Shown: positions 28,712-38,226 of the stretch, piece after piece
How the letters are laid out: every line of letters starts with the position of its first letter
How positions within the stretch are numbered: position 1 is the first letter of the stretch
Assembly: GCF_024347475.1 (NCBI RefSeq)
Contig: NZ_AP025487.1
Coordinates: forward strand, 2,170,001 to 2,234,000
Direction: 5' to 3'
Length of the DNA: 64,000 nt
Source of the DNA: Vibrio fortis
GTDB lineage: Bacteria; Pseudomonadota; Gammaproteobacteria; Enterobacterales; Vibrionaceae
Position numbers and translations under genes: made by a program
The notes under the pieces: generated by a model
Told to the model about the DNA's origin: nothing
Databases searched by the model: none
What the model saw: only the letters and a program-made list of their open reading frames with translations

Positions 28712-29716
28712 ATGACAGCAGAGTTTACTAAAGTATCGACTATCCGAGATCGCGTTCTAAAAAATGTCAGTATCCTCCTCGGTCTGTTTATACTCATCGT
28801 CGCCTCTACCAACTTCTTTCTCACCAAGAACTATATTCTTGGCACTCTAGAGGTTCTGATTTCATTAGTTTTTTTTCAAATCTATTTTAAAGTCCAGAGA
28901 AAACAAGGGCTAACATGGCAACCTACTCTGGTTGCATTTCTCATCACTGTTGGCCTGATTTATGGCTTTTACCATACGAGAACAAACTCGGCGATCGTTA
29001 TGTGGGTATACGTACTCCCAGCTTTGTATCAGCTCGTTTTTAATCGAATGTTTGGTACCATCGCAACATTTTCAATGCTCGCAGTGACAACAGCCATTTA
29101 TTTCCCAAACCTGTTTAATGACGATGTTTATCCTTTTGCCTTTATCAACTTTGTTATTCCTTACACCATGATATGGGCGATTGCTTACAACCACGAAACG
29201 GTCAGAATTGGGGTTCAACAAAGATTAGAAGAGTTAGCAAGAACCGACGCACTCACCAAAGCATTTAATCGCCTCGCTTTACAACAAGATGTTGCCAACA
29301 AACTACATTGCTGCGCGAAGAGCCACCTACTTCATTTCGATTTGGATTGGTTTAAGCGCATTAATGATACTTATGGGCACAGCGCTGGCGACAAAGTGTT
29401 ACAAGCTATTGTGGCTGAGATCAAAGCCGTAATCCCTAGCAGCAAAACTTACCGGATCGGCGGAGAAGAGTTTTGTGTCATCTTCTGCACAGACGACTTC
29501 CAACAAGCGTTAAATGATAGCGAAAGGCTAAGAACGAGTATTGAACAACTAACGATTTTTAATGATCAGCAAAAACTCAAAGTCACGATCAGTGGTGGGT
29601 TGATTGAGCTTCCTAACCAGTGCACTCAATATCAACTCGATAAGGCTTTAAAGAGCACAGACAAGATACTCTATAAAGCCAAAGAGATGGGAAGGAATAG
29701 GATTTTTGCGGTCTAG
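28712..29716 (+). CDS. Membrane-bound GGDEF protein, predicted diguanylate cyclase
   Basis: The 334-residue protein has five or six hydrophobic segments in its first 160 residues, no large periplasmic domain, and a C-terminal GGDEF domain (ARTDALTKAFNRLALQQ onward). The active site GGEEF is intact (YRIGGEEFCVIF), and the metal-site DLDWFKRINDTYGHSAGDK is conserved. The I-site arginine and aspartate five residues before GGEEF are missing (PSSKTYRI instead), so product inhibition at that site is unlikely. The signal sensed by the membrane part is unknown. Its last codons overlap the end of the convergent yqjG by 4 bases. Confidence 0.88.
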   Translation: MTAEFTKVSTIRDRVLKNVSILLGLFILIVASTNFFLTKNYILGTLEVLISLVFFQIYFKVQRKQGLTWQPTLVAFLITVGLIYGFYHTRTNSAIVMWVYVLPALYQLVFNRMFGTIATFSMLAVTTAIYFPNLFNDDVYPFAFINFVIPYTMIWAIAYNHETVRIGVQQRLEELARTDALTKAFNRLALQQDVANKLHCCAKSHLLHFDLDWFKRINDTYGHSAGDKVLQAIVAEIKAVIPSSKTYRIGGEEFCVIFCTDDFQQALNDSERLRTSIEQLTIFNDQQKLKVTISGGLIELPNQCTQYQLDKALKSTDKILYKAKEMGRNRIFAV

Positions 29717-30654
29717 CGATCGCGGCCGTGTGCTGAGTCTAAATCTAATTCAGGCCCTTTAGGCACAACTTGAGTTGGGTTAATACCAGTATGGCTGTAG
29801 TAATAGTGACGTTTAATATGGTAGAAATCCGTCGTCTCTTTAATACCCTTCACTTGGTATAGCTCTTTCATATAACCATTCAAATGTGGGTAATCGGCAA
29901 TACGTTTTTTATTACACTTGAAGTGTCCAACATACACCGCATCAAAGCGAACTAAAGTGGTAAACAAGCGCCAATCTGCTTCTGTAATTGTATCTCCAGC
30001 CAAATAACGGTTCTTTGCTAAGTGTGCATCCACTTTATCTAGCGCATTAAATAGCCCCTCATACGCTTCTTCATAAGCCTCTTGAGTGGTTGCAAAACCG
30101 CAACGATAAACACCATTGTTGATATTCGGATAGATGAAGTCGTTCCACTCATCAATCGTATGGCGCAGCGCTGGTGGGTAGTAATCGTCGCTATTTCCCG
30201 TTAAATCGTTAAATGCGGAGTTGAACATACGAATGATCTCAGATGATTCGTTACTCACAATGGTGTTGGTTTTCTTATCCCACAATACAGGAACCGTAAC
30301 ACGACCTGTATAGTCCGGCTTAGCTTGTGTATAGATTTGGTGTAAACGGGTATGGCCAAATAGCGGTTCAGGTAGCCCCATTTGCCAGCCTTCGCTCATC
30401 ATATCTGGGCACACCACAGTAACATCGATATGCTCAGTTAGGCCTTTAAGCGCTCGAAAGATAAGTGTTCTATGAGCCCAAGGACAAGCTAGCGAAACAT
30501 ACAGGTGGTAACGTCCGCTTTCAGGTTGAAACGGTGCATCTGCACGGTTCTCTACCCAACTACGAAAGCCTGCATCCTCTCGCACGAATTTACCATTGCT
30601 CGATTTCGTATCGTACCAAACGTCGTGCCACTCGCCTTGAATTAACTTACCCAT
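29713..30654 (-). CDS. yqjG: Glutathionyl-hydroquinone reductase YqjG
   Basis: The 313-residue enzyme is a Xi-class glutathione transferase that removes glutathione from hydroquinone adducts. The catalytic cysteine lies in SLACPWAHRTLIF. The N-terminal thioredoxin-like domain and the C-terminal helical domain with DEWNDFIYPNINNGVYRCGF are as in E. coli YqjG. I place the start at 30654, which has AGGGGG about 8 bases upstream, not at the ATG twelve codons earlier. The gene stop overlaps the end of the convergent GGDEF gene. Confidence 0.93.
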   Translation of the reverse strand: MGKLIQGEWHDVWYDTKSSNGKFVREDAGFRSWVENRADAPFQPESGRYHLYVSLACPWAHRTLIFRALKGLTEHIDVTVVCPDMMSEGWQMGLPEPLFGHTRLHQIYTQAKPDYTGRVTVPVLWDKKTNTIVSNESSEIIRMFNSAFNDLTGNSDDYYPPALRHTIDEWNDFIYPNINNGVYRCGFATTQEAYEEAYEGLFNALDKVDAHLAKNRYLAGDTITEADWRLFTTLVRFDAVYVGHFKCNKKRIADYPHLNGYMKELYQVKGIKETTDFYHIKRHYYYSHTGINPTQVVPKGPELDLDSAHGRDR

Positions 30655-30703
30655 TTTGACCCCCTTCATATTCAAACTTTTATATACCAATCACAACTAG
30701 TAT

Positions 30704-30742
30704 AAAAAAAGCCAACTTTTTCAAAACTAGAAGAAGTTGGCT
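30704..30742 (-). terminator. Second terminator downstream of oppF
   Basis: On the minus strand AGCCAACTT / AAGTTGGCT with a 15-base loop is followed by TTTTTTT. Together with the hairpin at 30777 it forms a tandem terminator that isolates yqjG from the opp operon. Confidence 0.82.
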
Positions 30743-30776
30743 TAGTTGTTCGAATTATTTGAATAAGCGTCAGGCA

Positions 30777-30811
30777 TAAAAAAAGCGTGACTGTTTGACC
30801 AGCCACGCTTA
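30777..30811 (-). terminator. Intrinsic terminator of the opp operon
   Basis: On the minus strand AAGCGTG / CACGCTT is followed by TTTTTTATG, about 30 bases after the oppF stop. Confidence 0.85.
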
Positions 30812-30839
30812 AGCCTGTCACAGGCTGAATTAGATTCCG

Positions 30840-31832
30840 CTATACCTGAACATGAAGACAAGATACTGCGTGAACATCGTTGCCTTGAATCTTTGGTTTA
30901 GTCTCAGCACAAGCTTCTGTCGCTTGAGGACAACGAGTACGGAACACACAACCTGATGGAGGGTTGATTGGTGACGGTAGATCACCTTCCAACATCTGGA
31001 TAGTTTTACTGCGCTCAATACGAGGATCCGGAATTGGAACTGCAGACATCAACGCCTTGGTGTATGGGTGCTTAGGATCAGAGAACAGCGCATCCGATTC
31101 ACCTAACTCAACCGCATTACCCAGGTACATTACCAATACACGGTCAGAGATGTGCTTAACCACTGACAAGTCGTGCGCGATAAATACCAACGAAAGACCT
31201 AACTCTTTTTGTAGCTCTTTCAGAAGGTTAACTACTTGAGCTTGGATAGATACGTCAAGTGCCGAAACTGGTTCGTCACAGATGATCATCTTAGGTTTCA
31301 AGATAAGCGCACGTGCAATACCGATACGTTGACACTGACCACCTGAGAACTCGTGTGGGTAACGGTTGATTACGTTTGGTAGTAGACCTACTTTCGCCAT
31401 CATCTCTTTAACGCGATCTTTCACTTCCTGCTTTGAAAGCTCTGGATAGAAAGTCTCTAGTGGCTCAGCAATGATGTCACCAACCGACATACGTGGGTTA
31501 AGTGATGCTAGTGGATCTTGGAAAATCATCTGAATCTCTTTACGAGTTTCACGACGTTGAATCTCTTCCATTTTCGTTAGGTCTTGACCTAACCACATCA
31601 CTTCACCGTCTGTTGCTTCCACCAAACCGATGATTGCACGAGCGAATGTTGACTTACCACAACCCGACTCACCTACTACGCCCAGCGTTTCACCTTCGTA
31701 AAGGTGGATGTCAACGCCGTCAACCGCTTTCAGGTTAGAAGGCTTAGCCCAAGGCCATGCTGACTTAGCCGCGATGCTAAAGTGAACCTTAAGATCTTTA
31801 ATGTCTAATAGTAACTGCTTATCTACACTCAT
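30840..31832 (-). CDS. oppF: Oligopeptide ABC transporter ATP-binding protein OppF
   Basis: This 330-residue protein is the second ATPase of the Opp peptide importer on the cytoplasmic side. Walker A is GESGCGKST, the signature motif LSGGQ appears as FSGGQCQRIGIARAL, and Walker B is MIICDEP. The C-terminal oligo_HPY extension (PSPINPPSGCVFRTRCP) is typical of peptide and nickel transporters. I chose the ATG at 31832: it overlaps the oppD stop as ATGA and has GGAGG upstream, while the earlier ATG at 31850 would lie inside oppD. Confidence 0.95.
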   Translation of the reverse strand: MSVDKQLLLDIKDLKVHFSIAAKSAWPWAKPSNLKAVDGVDIHLYEGETLGVVGESGCGKSTFARAIIGLVEATDGEVMWLGQDLTKMEEIQRRETRKEIQMIFQDPLASLNPRMSVGDIIAEPLETFYPELSKQEVKDRVKEMMAKVGLLPNVINRYPHEFSGGQCQRIGIARALILKPKMIICDEPVSALDVSIQAQVVNLLKELQKELGLSLVFIAHDLSVVKHISDRVLVMYLGNAVELGESDALFSDPKHPYTKALMSAVPIPDPRIERSKTIQMLEGDLPSPINPPSGCVFRTRCPQATEACAETKPKIQGNDVHAVSCLHVQV

Positions 31833-32803
31833 TTTTTCCAAGCCTCCCAATCAGAAAAACATGCACGCTGACGGTCATTTCCGAATGGTGTCAGAATCGG
31901 TGCTTCTTGCTTACAACGGTCCATCACACGGTGACAGCGGTCTTGGTACGGACAGCCTGGCGGTAGACGAAGTAAGTTTGGCGGGTTGCCTGGAATAGTC
32001 GGAAGAATCTCACCTTCAGTATCAAGACGAGGGATTGCTTTCAACAGACCTTCTGCATATGGGTGGCTTGGGTTGTAGAAGATTTCATCTACTGTACCGT
32101 ATTCCATTGTACGACCTGCGTACATCACAAGTACTTTGTCACAAGAACCCGCTACCACACCCAAGTCGTGGGTAATCATGATGATTGCTGTGTTGAACTC
32201 ATCTTTAAGTTCGTTCAGCAGCTCCATGATCTGCGCTTGAATAGTTACATCCAATGCGGTGGTTGGTTCATCGGCGATAAGCAGCTTAGGACGACAAAGT
32301 AGTGCCATTGCAATCATTACACGCTGACGCATACCGCCAGAAAATTCGTGTGGGTACATGGTGATACGCTTGCGCGCTTCTGGAATCTTAACAGCTTCAA
32401 GCATGCGTACAGATTCTTCGAATGCTTCTGCTTTGCCCAAGCCTTTGTGAAGCATTAGGACTTCCATTAACTGATCGCTCACCTTCATGTAAGGGTTAAG
32501 CGAGGTCATTGGATCTTGGAAGATCATCGCGATCTGTTCAGCACGAACCTTGTTCAGCTCTTTTTCTGGAAGGTTAAGGATCTCTTTACCTTCGAATTTT
32601 GCGCTACCAGAGATGATGCCGTTTTTCGCCAGCAGTCCCATGATAGAAAATACAGTCTGTGATTTACCTGAACCTGACTCACCTACGATACCCAGCGTTT
32701 CGCCTTGGTTAAGTGAGAAGTTCAAGTCATTTACTGCGGTTACGATACCATCTTGAGTGGTAAATTCGACGCGCAGGTCTTTGACATCTAATAAGCTCAT
32801 CAT
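31829..32803 (-). CDS. oppD: Oligopeptide ABC transporter ATP-binding protein OppD
   Basis: The 324-residue ATPase has Walker A GESGSGKSQ, the signature FSGGMRQRVMIAMAL and Walker B LLIADEPTTALD. The oligo_HPY end (RLPPGCPYQDRCHRV) contains the cysteine pattern found in OppD and DppD, where homologous proteins bind an iron-sulfur cluster. The start follows AAGGAAGC. It overlaps oppF by four bases and follows oppC by 50 bp. Confidence 0.95.
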   Translation of the reverse strand: MMSLLDVKDLRVEFTTQDGIVTAVNDLNFSLNQGETLGIVGESGSGKSQTVFSIMGLLAKNGIISGSAKFEGKEILNLPEKELNKVRAEQIAMIFQDPMTSLNPYMKVSDQLMEVLMLHKGLGKAEAFEESVRMLEAVKIPEARKRITMYPHEFSGGMRQRVMIAMALLCRPKLLIADEPTTALDVTIQAQIMELLNELKDEFNTAIIMITHDLGVVAGSCDKVLVMYAGRTMEYGTVDEIFYNPSHPYAEGLLKAIPRLDTEGEILPTIPGNPPNLLRLPPGCPYQDRCHRVMDRCKQEAPILTPFGNDRQRACFSDWEAWKK

Positions 32804-32853
32804 TGCTTCCTTAATCTTTTATAGCTTTTATATTTTTATTTGCTATTTAGTTT

Positions 32854-33762
32854 TTATCTGTCTTTTGGATCAAGCGCGTCGCGCAGGCCATCACCTACAT
32901 AGTTAAAGCAGAACAGCGTAACTACCATGAATGCTGCAGGGAATGCCAGTTGCCAGATAGCAACTTCCATTGTCTGCGAACCTTCTTGAAGCAATGCGCC
33001 CCAGCTTGTCATAGGCTCTTGAACACCAAGACCAAGGAAAGATAGGAATGATTCCGTCAGGATCATACTTGGGATAAGTAGAGTTGAGTAAACGGCTACA
33101 ATACCCAATACGTTTGGAACGATGTGACGTGTAATGATCTTCCATTTGCTTACACCACATACGTGAGCAGCTTCAATGAACTCCTTACTACGTAGGCTCA
33201 ACGTTTGACCACGTACAATACGCGCCATATCAAGCCAAGCAATCGCACCGATCGCGACGAAGATAAGTACAATATTACGACCAAAGAACGTTACTAGTAC
33301 GATAACTAGGAACATGAATGGAACCGCGTACAAGATCTCAAGGATACGCATCATCACTCGGTCAGTACGACCACCGATGAAGCCTGAAGCTGCACCGTAA
33401 AGCGTACCAATCAATACCGCTACGAAGGCACCCATCACACCTACCATAAGTGAGATACGGCCACCGATAAGAGTACGTACGTAAAGGTCACGACCTAAGC
33501 TATCAGTACCAAACCAGTGGTCAGCATTTGGACCAACGTGCATTGCGTACCAGTCAGTATCGTCATAAGTGTATTGAGCCAGCATTGGTAGGAAGATAAC
33601 CGCCAATACCATCAGTGTCAGAATAAACAAGCTCACCATTGCAGCTTTGTTACGCATAAAACGAATACGCGCATCTTGCCACAAACTACGACCTTCAATT
33701 TCTAAGTTCTCAGAGAACTTTTCGATCGCTTCTAAATTTTCTTTTTTCTTCAACATGTCCAT
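32854..33762 (-). CDS. oppC: Oligopeptide ABC transporter permease OppC
   Basis: The 302-residue permease has a cytoplasmic N-terminal stretch, a first membrane segment (AAMVSLFILTLMVLAVIFLPM), a periplasmic loop and five further helices. The binding-protein-dependent transport motif is visible as EAAHVCGVSKWKIITRHIVPN. The N-terminal OppC_N domain includes WFGTDSLGRDLYVR. It starts 9 bp after the oppB stop, with GGGACG before the ATG. Confidence 0.95.
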   Translation of the reverse strand: MDMLKKKENLEAIEKFSENLEIEGRSLWQDARIRFMRNKAAMVSLFILTLMVLAVIFLPMLAQYTYDDTDWYAMHVGPNADHWFGTDSLGRDLYVRTLIGGRISLMVGVMGAFVAVLIGTLYGAASGFIGGRTDRVMMRILEILYAVPFMFLVIVLVTFFGRNIVLIFVAIGAIAWLDMARIVRGQTLSLRSKEFIEAAHVCGVSKWKIITRHIVPNVLGIVAVYSTLLIPSMILTESFLSFLGLGVQEPMTSWGALLQEGSQTMEVAIWQLAFPAAFMVVTLFCFNYVGDGLRDALDPKDR

Positions 33763-33771
33763 GCGTCCCTG

Positions 33772-34692
33772 TTAGTAGCGAATTTTCGGGTCAATAACCG
33801 CTAGCAAAATATCAACAATTGCGTTGAATAAGATGAATAGGAAACCAATCAAAATGGTTACACCCATTACTAACGAGTAGTCACGGTTAAACGCAGCGTT
33901 CACGAACAGCTTACCGATACCTGGTAGGCCGAAGATGGTTTCAACAACCACCGAACCTGTGATGATACCTACGAATGCTGGACCCATGTACGAAACAACA
34001 GGCAACATTGCAGGCTTAAGTGCATGTTTTAGAATGATGTAACGGTAGCTTAGACCCTTAGCACGAGCGGTACGGATAAAGTTACTGTTAAGAGTTTCGA
34101 TCATGCTACCACGGGTAATACGAGCAAACGTTGCAACGTAAAGAAGCGACATTGCGATTACAGGTAGGACGATGTAAATAAAGGTACCACCATGCCAGCC
34201 ACCTGCTGGGAAGATGTTCCAGTGGAGCGAGAATAGGTAAATTAGAGCGGGTGCCAGTACGAAGGATGGCATTACAACCCCGAGCATGGCGGTCGACATT
34301 ATGGTGTAGTCGATCCAGGTATTGTGCTTCAAGGCGGCAATGGTTCCGACCGATACCCCCATTATCAGCGTAAAGATAAAGGCAACGAAACCAACCTTTG
34401 CAGACACAGGTAGTGCTACTGCGATCAGCTCATTTACTGTGTAATCTTGGTACTTGAACGAAGGACCGAAGTCGCCTTGTAGGATATTCGTTAAGTATGT
34501 TGTGTATTGCTCAAATACTGGTTTATCTAAACCGTATTTAGCTTCGATGTTCGCCATAACTTCTGGCGGTAATGGACGCTCGCTTGAAAACGGGTTACCC
34601 GGTGCGAAACGCATAAGAAAGAAAGATATAGTGATCAACACCAACATTGTTGGGATCGCTTCAAATATCCTTTTCATAATGAATTTAAGCAT
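33772..34692 (-). CDS. oppB: Oligopeptide ABC transporter permease OppB
   Basis: The 306-residue inner-membrane permease begins with the typical MLKFIMKRIFEAIPTMLV helix. It has six membrane segments and the EAA motif (RTARAKGLSYRYIILKHALK). It pairs with OppC to form the channel. The ORF ends just before oppC. A stable hairpin lies between it and oppA upstream. Confidence 0.95.
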   Translation of the reverse strand: MLKFIMKRIFEAIPTMLVLITISFFLMRFAPGNPFSSERPLPPEVMANIEAKYGLDKPVFEQYTTYLTNILQGDFGPSFKYQDYTVNELIAVALPVSAKVGFVAFIFTLIMGVSVGTIAALKHNTWIDYTIMSTAMLGVVMPSFVLAPALIYLFSLHWNIFPAGGWHGGTFIYIVLPVIAMSLLYVATFARITRGSMIETLNSNFIRTARAKGLSYRYIILKHALKPAMLPVVSYMGPAFVGIITGSVVVETIFGLPGIGKLFVNAAFNRDYSLVMGVTILIGFLFILFNAIVDILLAVIDPKIRY

Positions 34693-34730
34693 AAACTCAC
34701 TCTTTCAGTCTGTGACAATTAAAATTAGAA

Positions 34731-34763
34731 AGACCCTACATGCGCGCCCTGCGCATGTAGTGT
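34731..34763 (-). other. Stable hairpin between oppA and oppB
   Basis: CTACATGCGC pairs with GCGCATGTAG over a 5-base loop. On the minus strand it is followed by GGTCTTTCTAATTTT. It may stabilise the oppA mRNA end or partly terminate, giving more binding protein than permease. Confidence 0.65.
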
Positions 34764-34810
34764 CTATATCGTTATATTTTTATATTAACTTTCTAGAATC
34801 GAAGCGCAGA

Positions 34811-36442
34811 TTACTGAGCTTTGATGTAGAGGTCTTTAGAGAAGATTTTCTCTTCCGCGTTTTCAGCTGGGAAACCACCAACTTGCGGAGAAAGTAGACG
34901 TGAACGCACGTATTGGTAAATCGGTGCGATTGGCATATCGTCAGCCATCATCTTCTCTGCTTCTAGGTAGATAGCTTTACGCTCTTCTTCAGAAGTAGAT
35001 TTCAGTGCTTTGTCGATAAGAGCATCGTATTCTGCGTTGCCCCAGTGCTGACCACCTGTAGTGTTCGCACTTACCATTAGAGTTAGGAATGAAGATGCTT
35101 CGTTGTAGTCACCACACCAACCAGCACGTGCAACTTCGAAGTCACCTTGATCTTTAGAATCTAGGTATGTTTTCCACTCTTGGTTCTCAAGAGTTACTTT
35201 AAGACCTAGAGTCTTCTTCCACATAGAACCAAGCGCTACCGCAATCTTCTTGTGGTTTTCGTTGGTGTTGTATAGAAGAGTAAATTCTAGAGGGTTGCTC
35301 TTACCGTAGCCTGCTTCTTCAAGAAGACGTGCAGCTTCTGCGTTACGCTCTTTCTGAGATAGCTCACCGTATGCAGCCATTTCTGGATCGAAATTCGCTG
35401 TAATTTCAGGTGTTAGGAAGTAAGCTGGCTTTTGGCCTTGACCAAGGATAGCACCCGATACGATGTCGCGGTCGATAGCGTAAGAGATCGCCTTACGAAC
35501 ACGTACGTCGTTGAATGGTTCTTTCTTAGTGTTGAAAGAGTAGTAGTAAGTACACAGACTGCCTTCAACAGATACTGAATCTGCATGTTCTTTCTTCAGA
35601 CGCTTGAAGTGCTCAGTTGGCAGCGTTGAAGTGAAGTGGATCTCACCAGATAGGAAACGGTTCATTTCCGCTACTTGGTTTTCGATCGGTAGGAAAGTAA
35701 CTTTGTTTAGAACAGTTTTGTCGTTGTCCCAGTAGTTTGTGTTACGAACCATTTCTAGACGCTCGTTCACAACCCAGTTGTTTACTTTAAATGCGCCGTT
35801 ACCTACGAAGTTTTCTGGTTTAGTCCATTGATCACCAAACTTCTCAACTGTTGCTTGGTGTACTGGCTTCATTGTTGTGTGGCCAGTCATCATTACGAAG
35901 TATGGTACTGCTGTTTCTAGCTCAACAACAAGAGTCTTATCGTCTAGTGCTTTAACGCCTAGTTCGCTCTTATCTTTCTTACCAGCAATGATGTCTTTCG
36001 CGTTCACCATCTTCGTGTACTCCATGTACCAAGAGTATGGTGATGCTGTTGCTGGATCTACCGCACGCTGGAAGCTGTATACGAAGTCGCCAGCAGTTAC
36101 TGGGTCGCCGTTAGACCATTTTGCGTCGTCGCGTAGGTGGAAAGTGAAAGTTTTGTTGTCAGATGTTTCCCAGCTTTTCGCTACGCCAGGAATAGTGTTA
36201 CCGTCCGCATCTTGATTCACTAGACCTTCTAGTAGATCACGAATTACGTGAGACTCTGGTACACCTTGAGATTTGTGTGGGTCGATTGTTGCAACTTCAG
36301 TACCGTTACCACGAACGAGTTCCTGAACTTTTGCCAATTTTGTACCCGCTGGAACGTCAGCAGCGATTGATGTAGTAGAAGTGGCAGCCACTGCCAGACC
36401 AGCACCTAGAAGAAGGGCCTGAGTGATTTTATTCTTGTACAT
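34811..36442 (-). CDS. oppA: Oligopeptide-binding periplasmic protein OppA
   Basis: The 543-residue SBP_bac_5 (cluster C) protein binds peptides for the OppBCDF transporter. It has a signal peptide (hydrophobic core LLLGAGLAVAATSTTSI, likely cleavage after SIAA) and no lipobox. The mature part contains the family region TFHLRDDAKWSNGDPVTAGDFVYSFQRAVDP. Length matches E. coli OppA (543). It is the first gene of the operon, with a good ribosome binding site (TTGGAG) before the ATG. Confidence 0.95.
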   Translation of the reverse strand: MYKNKITQALLLGAGLAVAATSTTSIAADVPAGTKLAKVQELVRGNGTEVATIDPHKSQGVPESHVIRDLLEGLVNQDADGNTIPGVAKSWETSDNKTFTFHLRDDAKWSNGDPVTAGDFVYSFQRAVDPATASPYSWYMEYTKMVNAKDIIAGKKDKSELGVKALDDKTLVVELETAVPYFVMMTGHTTMKPVHQATVEKFGDQWTKPENFVGNGAFKVNNWVVNERLEMVRNTNYWDNDKTVLNKVTFLPIENQVAEMNRFLSGEIHFTSTLPTEHFKRLKKEHADSVSVEGSLCTYYYSFNTKKEPFNDVRVRKAISYAIDRDIVSGAILGQGQKPAYFLTPEITANFDPEMAAYGELSQKERNAEAARLLEEAGYGKSNPLEFTLLYNTNENHKKIAVALGSMWKKTLGLKVTLENQEWKTYLDSKDQGDFEVARAGWCGDYNEASSFLTLMVSANTTGGQHWGNAEYDALIDKALKSTSEEERKAIYLEAEKMMADDMPIAPIYQYVRSRLLSPQVGGFPAENAEEKIFSKDLYIKAQ

Positions 36443-36987
36443 GCATAAACTCCAAGTTTTTGTATTGCATCCATGACTTCTTTGCTTGGTTCACTGAACG
36501 GTTAGTGATTTAGATTTATTTAGCTCAATTTTTGAGCATAAAAACCTAAAACCTTACAAAGATTGCGGCACACACTATCAATCATTGAAGTAATTTGCCA
36601 TAAAGAACTGGCAAAAAATCGGATAATTCTCCGAAATACTCAATGAATTAGCGATAAACTCTAATAAAAACGTAATTTATAGCTATTTAAATACGATGTA
36701 TTATTAAAAGTCAGCCGTAAATGTTGATATATCTGTTTTGATACTTATTTTTAGCATCTTATGCTAGAACAACCCTGACAAATTAACATTATTGCCACAT
36801 GAAATCTAATAGGGCATCACATATCCCCTAAGTTGCTTACGTTAATTGTGAGGATTATCACTCTATCAAAAACAGAACAAATGGCTGCTTAGTGCATTAT
36901 ATTGGTGTAACAAATTGTTTTAATCACTTTATATGCGTATTTATTCACAAAAACTCTACGCATTACTTGGTTATTTGTTCTTCAGGT
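36443..36987 (-). other. Long AT-rich leader/promoter region of oppA
   Basis: No gene is visible in these 545 bp. Short hairpins near the oppA side include TCACT/AGTGA (about 36501), GCTCA/TGAGC (about 36514) and TTGCCA/TGGCAA (about 36595). They would lie in the oppA 5' untranslated region if transcription starts further upstream. Confidence 0.5.
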
Positions 36988-37018
36988 ATAAAAAAACCGA
37001 CTCAAAGAGTCGGTTTTA
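36988..37018 (-). terminator. Intrinsic terminator of the moa operon
   Basis: On the minus strand AAAACCGACTC / GAGTCGGTTTT with a 3-base loop is followed by TTTATACC, 19 bases after the moaE stop. Confidence 0.92.
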
Positions 37019-37036
37019 TATCATCAAAATAGGCGT

Positions 37037-37492
37037 TTATTTCTGCCAACGCTCGGCTGCTTTCGCGTCTGAATCTCGAGATTCTACCCAACGAGTTGCT
37101 TCAGTTGTACGCTCTTTCTTCCAAAACGGTGCCTTTGTTTTTAGGTAATCCATAACAAATTCACACGCTTCAAATGCAGCACCACGGTGAGCACTAGACA
37201 CACCGACGTATACAATCTGATCGCCAATATCAAGGTCACCTACTCGGTGAATAACACGCATTTTTTGAATAGGCCAACGCGCTTCCGCTTGATCACAAAT
37301 CTCGCTTAACGACTTTTCGGTCATACCTGGGTAATGTTCTAGGGACAAGCCAATTACGTTATCCCCTAAGTTCATATCACGAACTTTACCGACAAAAGTA
37401 ACGACTGCGCCCGCTGATGTACCTTGCGACAGAAAGTCGTATTCGTCAGCAACTGAAAAGTCCTCAGCTGTCACCAATACTCGTGAGTCCAT
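37037..37492 (-). CDS. moaE: Molybdopterin synthase catalytic subunit MoaE
   Basis: The 151-residue subunit forms the heterotetrameric molybdopterin synthase with MoaD and adds the dithiolene sulfurs to precursor Z. Family stretches are GAVVTFVGKVRDMN, LEHYPGMTEKSL, HRVGDLDIGD and the lysine-containing KTKAPFWKKE. Length matches E. coli MoaE (150). It begins 2 bp after the moaD stop and is the last gene of the operon. Confidence 0.95.
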   Translation of the reverse strand: MDSRVLVTAEDFSVADEYDFLSQGTSAGAVVTFVGKVRDMNLGDNVIGLSLEHYPGMTEKSLSEICDQAEARWPIQKMRVIHRVGDLDIGDQIVYVGVSSAHRGAAFEACEFVMDYLKTKAPFWKKERTTEATRWVESRDSDAKAAERWQK

Positions 37493-37494
37493 CT

Positions 37495-37740
37495 CTAGCC
37501 TCCCGTTACCGGCGGGAAGAATGCCACTTCATCACCATCTTTAACTTCAGTGGTCAATGGAACAATCGATTGATTCAACGCAGCTAACAGCTTGCCCTCT
37601 TCCAGAGCGATGTCCCACTTACCTTCTTGCTTCACAAGATGGCTACGAATGGCTTCGATGGTAGTAAAACTTGCGTCTACTTCTACACTATCGACACCAA
37701 CGAGTTCACGTGTTTGCGCAAAGAAAAGAACTGTAATCAT
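37495..37740 (-). CDS. moaD: Molybdopterin synthase sulfur carrier subunit MoaD
   Basis: This 81-residue ubiquitin-fold protein ends in the Gly-Gly tail (FFPPVTGG) that carries the thiocarboxylate. Its length equals that of E. coli MoaD. Its start overlaps the last base of the moaC stop, which indicates translational coupling. Confidence 0.95.
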   Translation of the reverse strand: MITVLFFAQTRELVGVDSVEVDASFTTIEAIRSHLVKQEGKWDIALEEGKLLAALNQSIVPLTTEVKDGDEVAFFPPVTGG

Positions 37741-38222
37741 TATTCCGCCTTAAAGTGGCCTGATTTGCCACCCGTTTTTTCTAAAAGACGTACCTGTTCG
37801 ATTACCATATCTTTTTGTACCGCTTTACACATATCGTAAATGGTTAGAGCCGCGACAGAAGCCGCTGTCAGCGCTTCCATCTCAACACCCGTTTTACCCG
37901 CTAGTTTACAAACTGACTCGATGCGTACCTTATTCTCTTCAACGATAGGTTCTAGTTGAACCTCAACCTTAGACAATAGTAACGGATGACAAAGTGGAAT
38001 CAGATCCCAAGTCTTCTTCGCAGCTTGGATACCAGCAATTCGAGCTGTAGCAAACACATCACCTTTATGGTGACTGCCTGACATGATCAACTCTAGCGTT
38101 TCAGGAGCCATATGAACGAAAGCTTCTGCACGTGCTTCACGCACAGTCTCGGCTTTTGCCGATACATCGACCATGTTTGCTTCGCCAGAAGCGTTAATGT
38201 GAGTAAATTGACTCATAACCAC
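37740..38222 (-). CDS. moaC: Cyclic pyranopterin monophosphate synthase MoaC
   Basis: The 160-residue enzyme finishes the formation of cyclic pyranopterin from the MoaA product. Typical segments are [32 protein letters not shown] and [18 protein letters not shown]. Length matches the family (161 in E. coli). It begins 4 bp after the moaB stop. Confidence 0.96.
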   Translation of the reverse strand: MVMSQFTHINASGEANMVDVSAKAETVREARAEAFVHMAPETLELIMSGSHHKGDVFATARIAGIQAAKKTWDLIPLCHPLLLSKVEVQLEPIVEENKVRIESVCKLAGKTGVEMEALTAASVAALTIYDMCKAVQKDMVIEQVRLLEKTGGKSGHFKAE

Positions 38223-38226
38223 CTAC

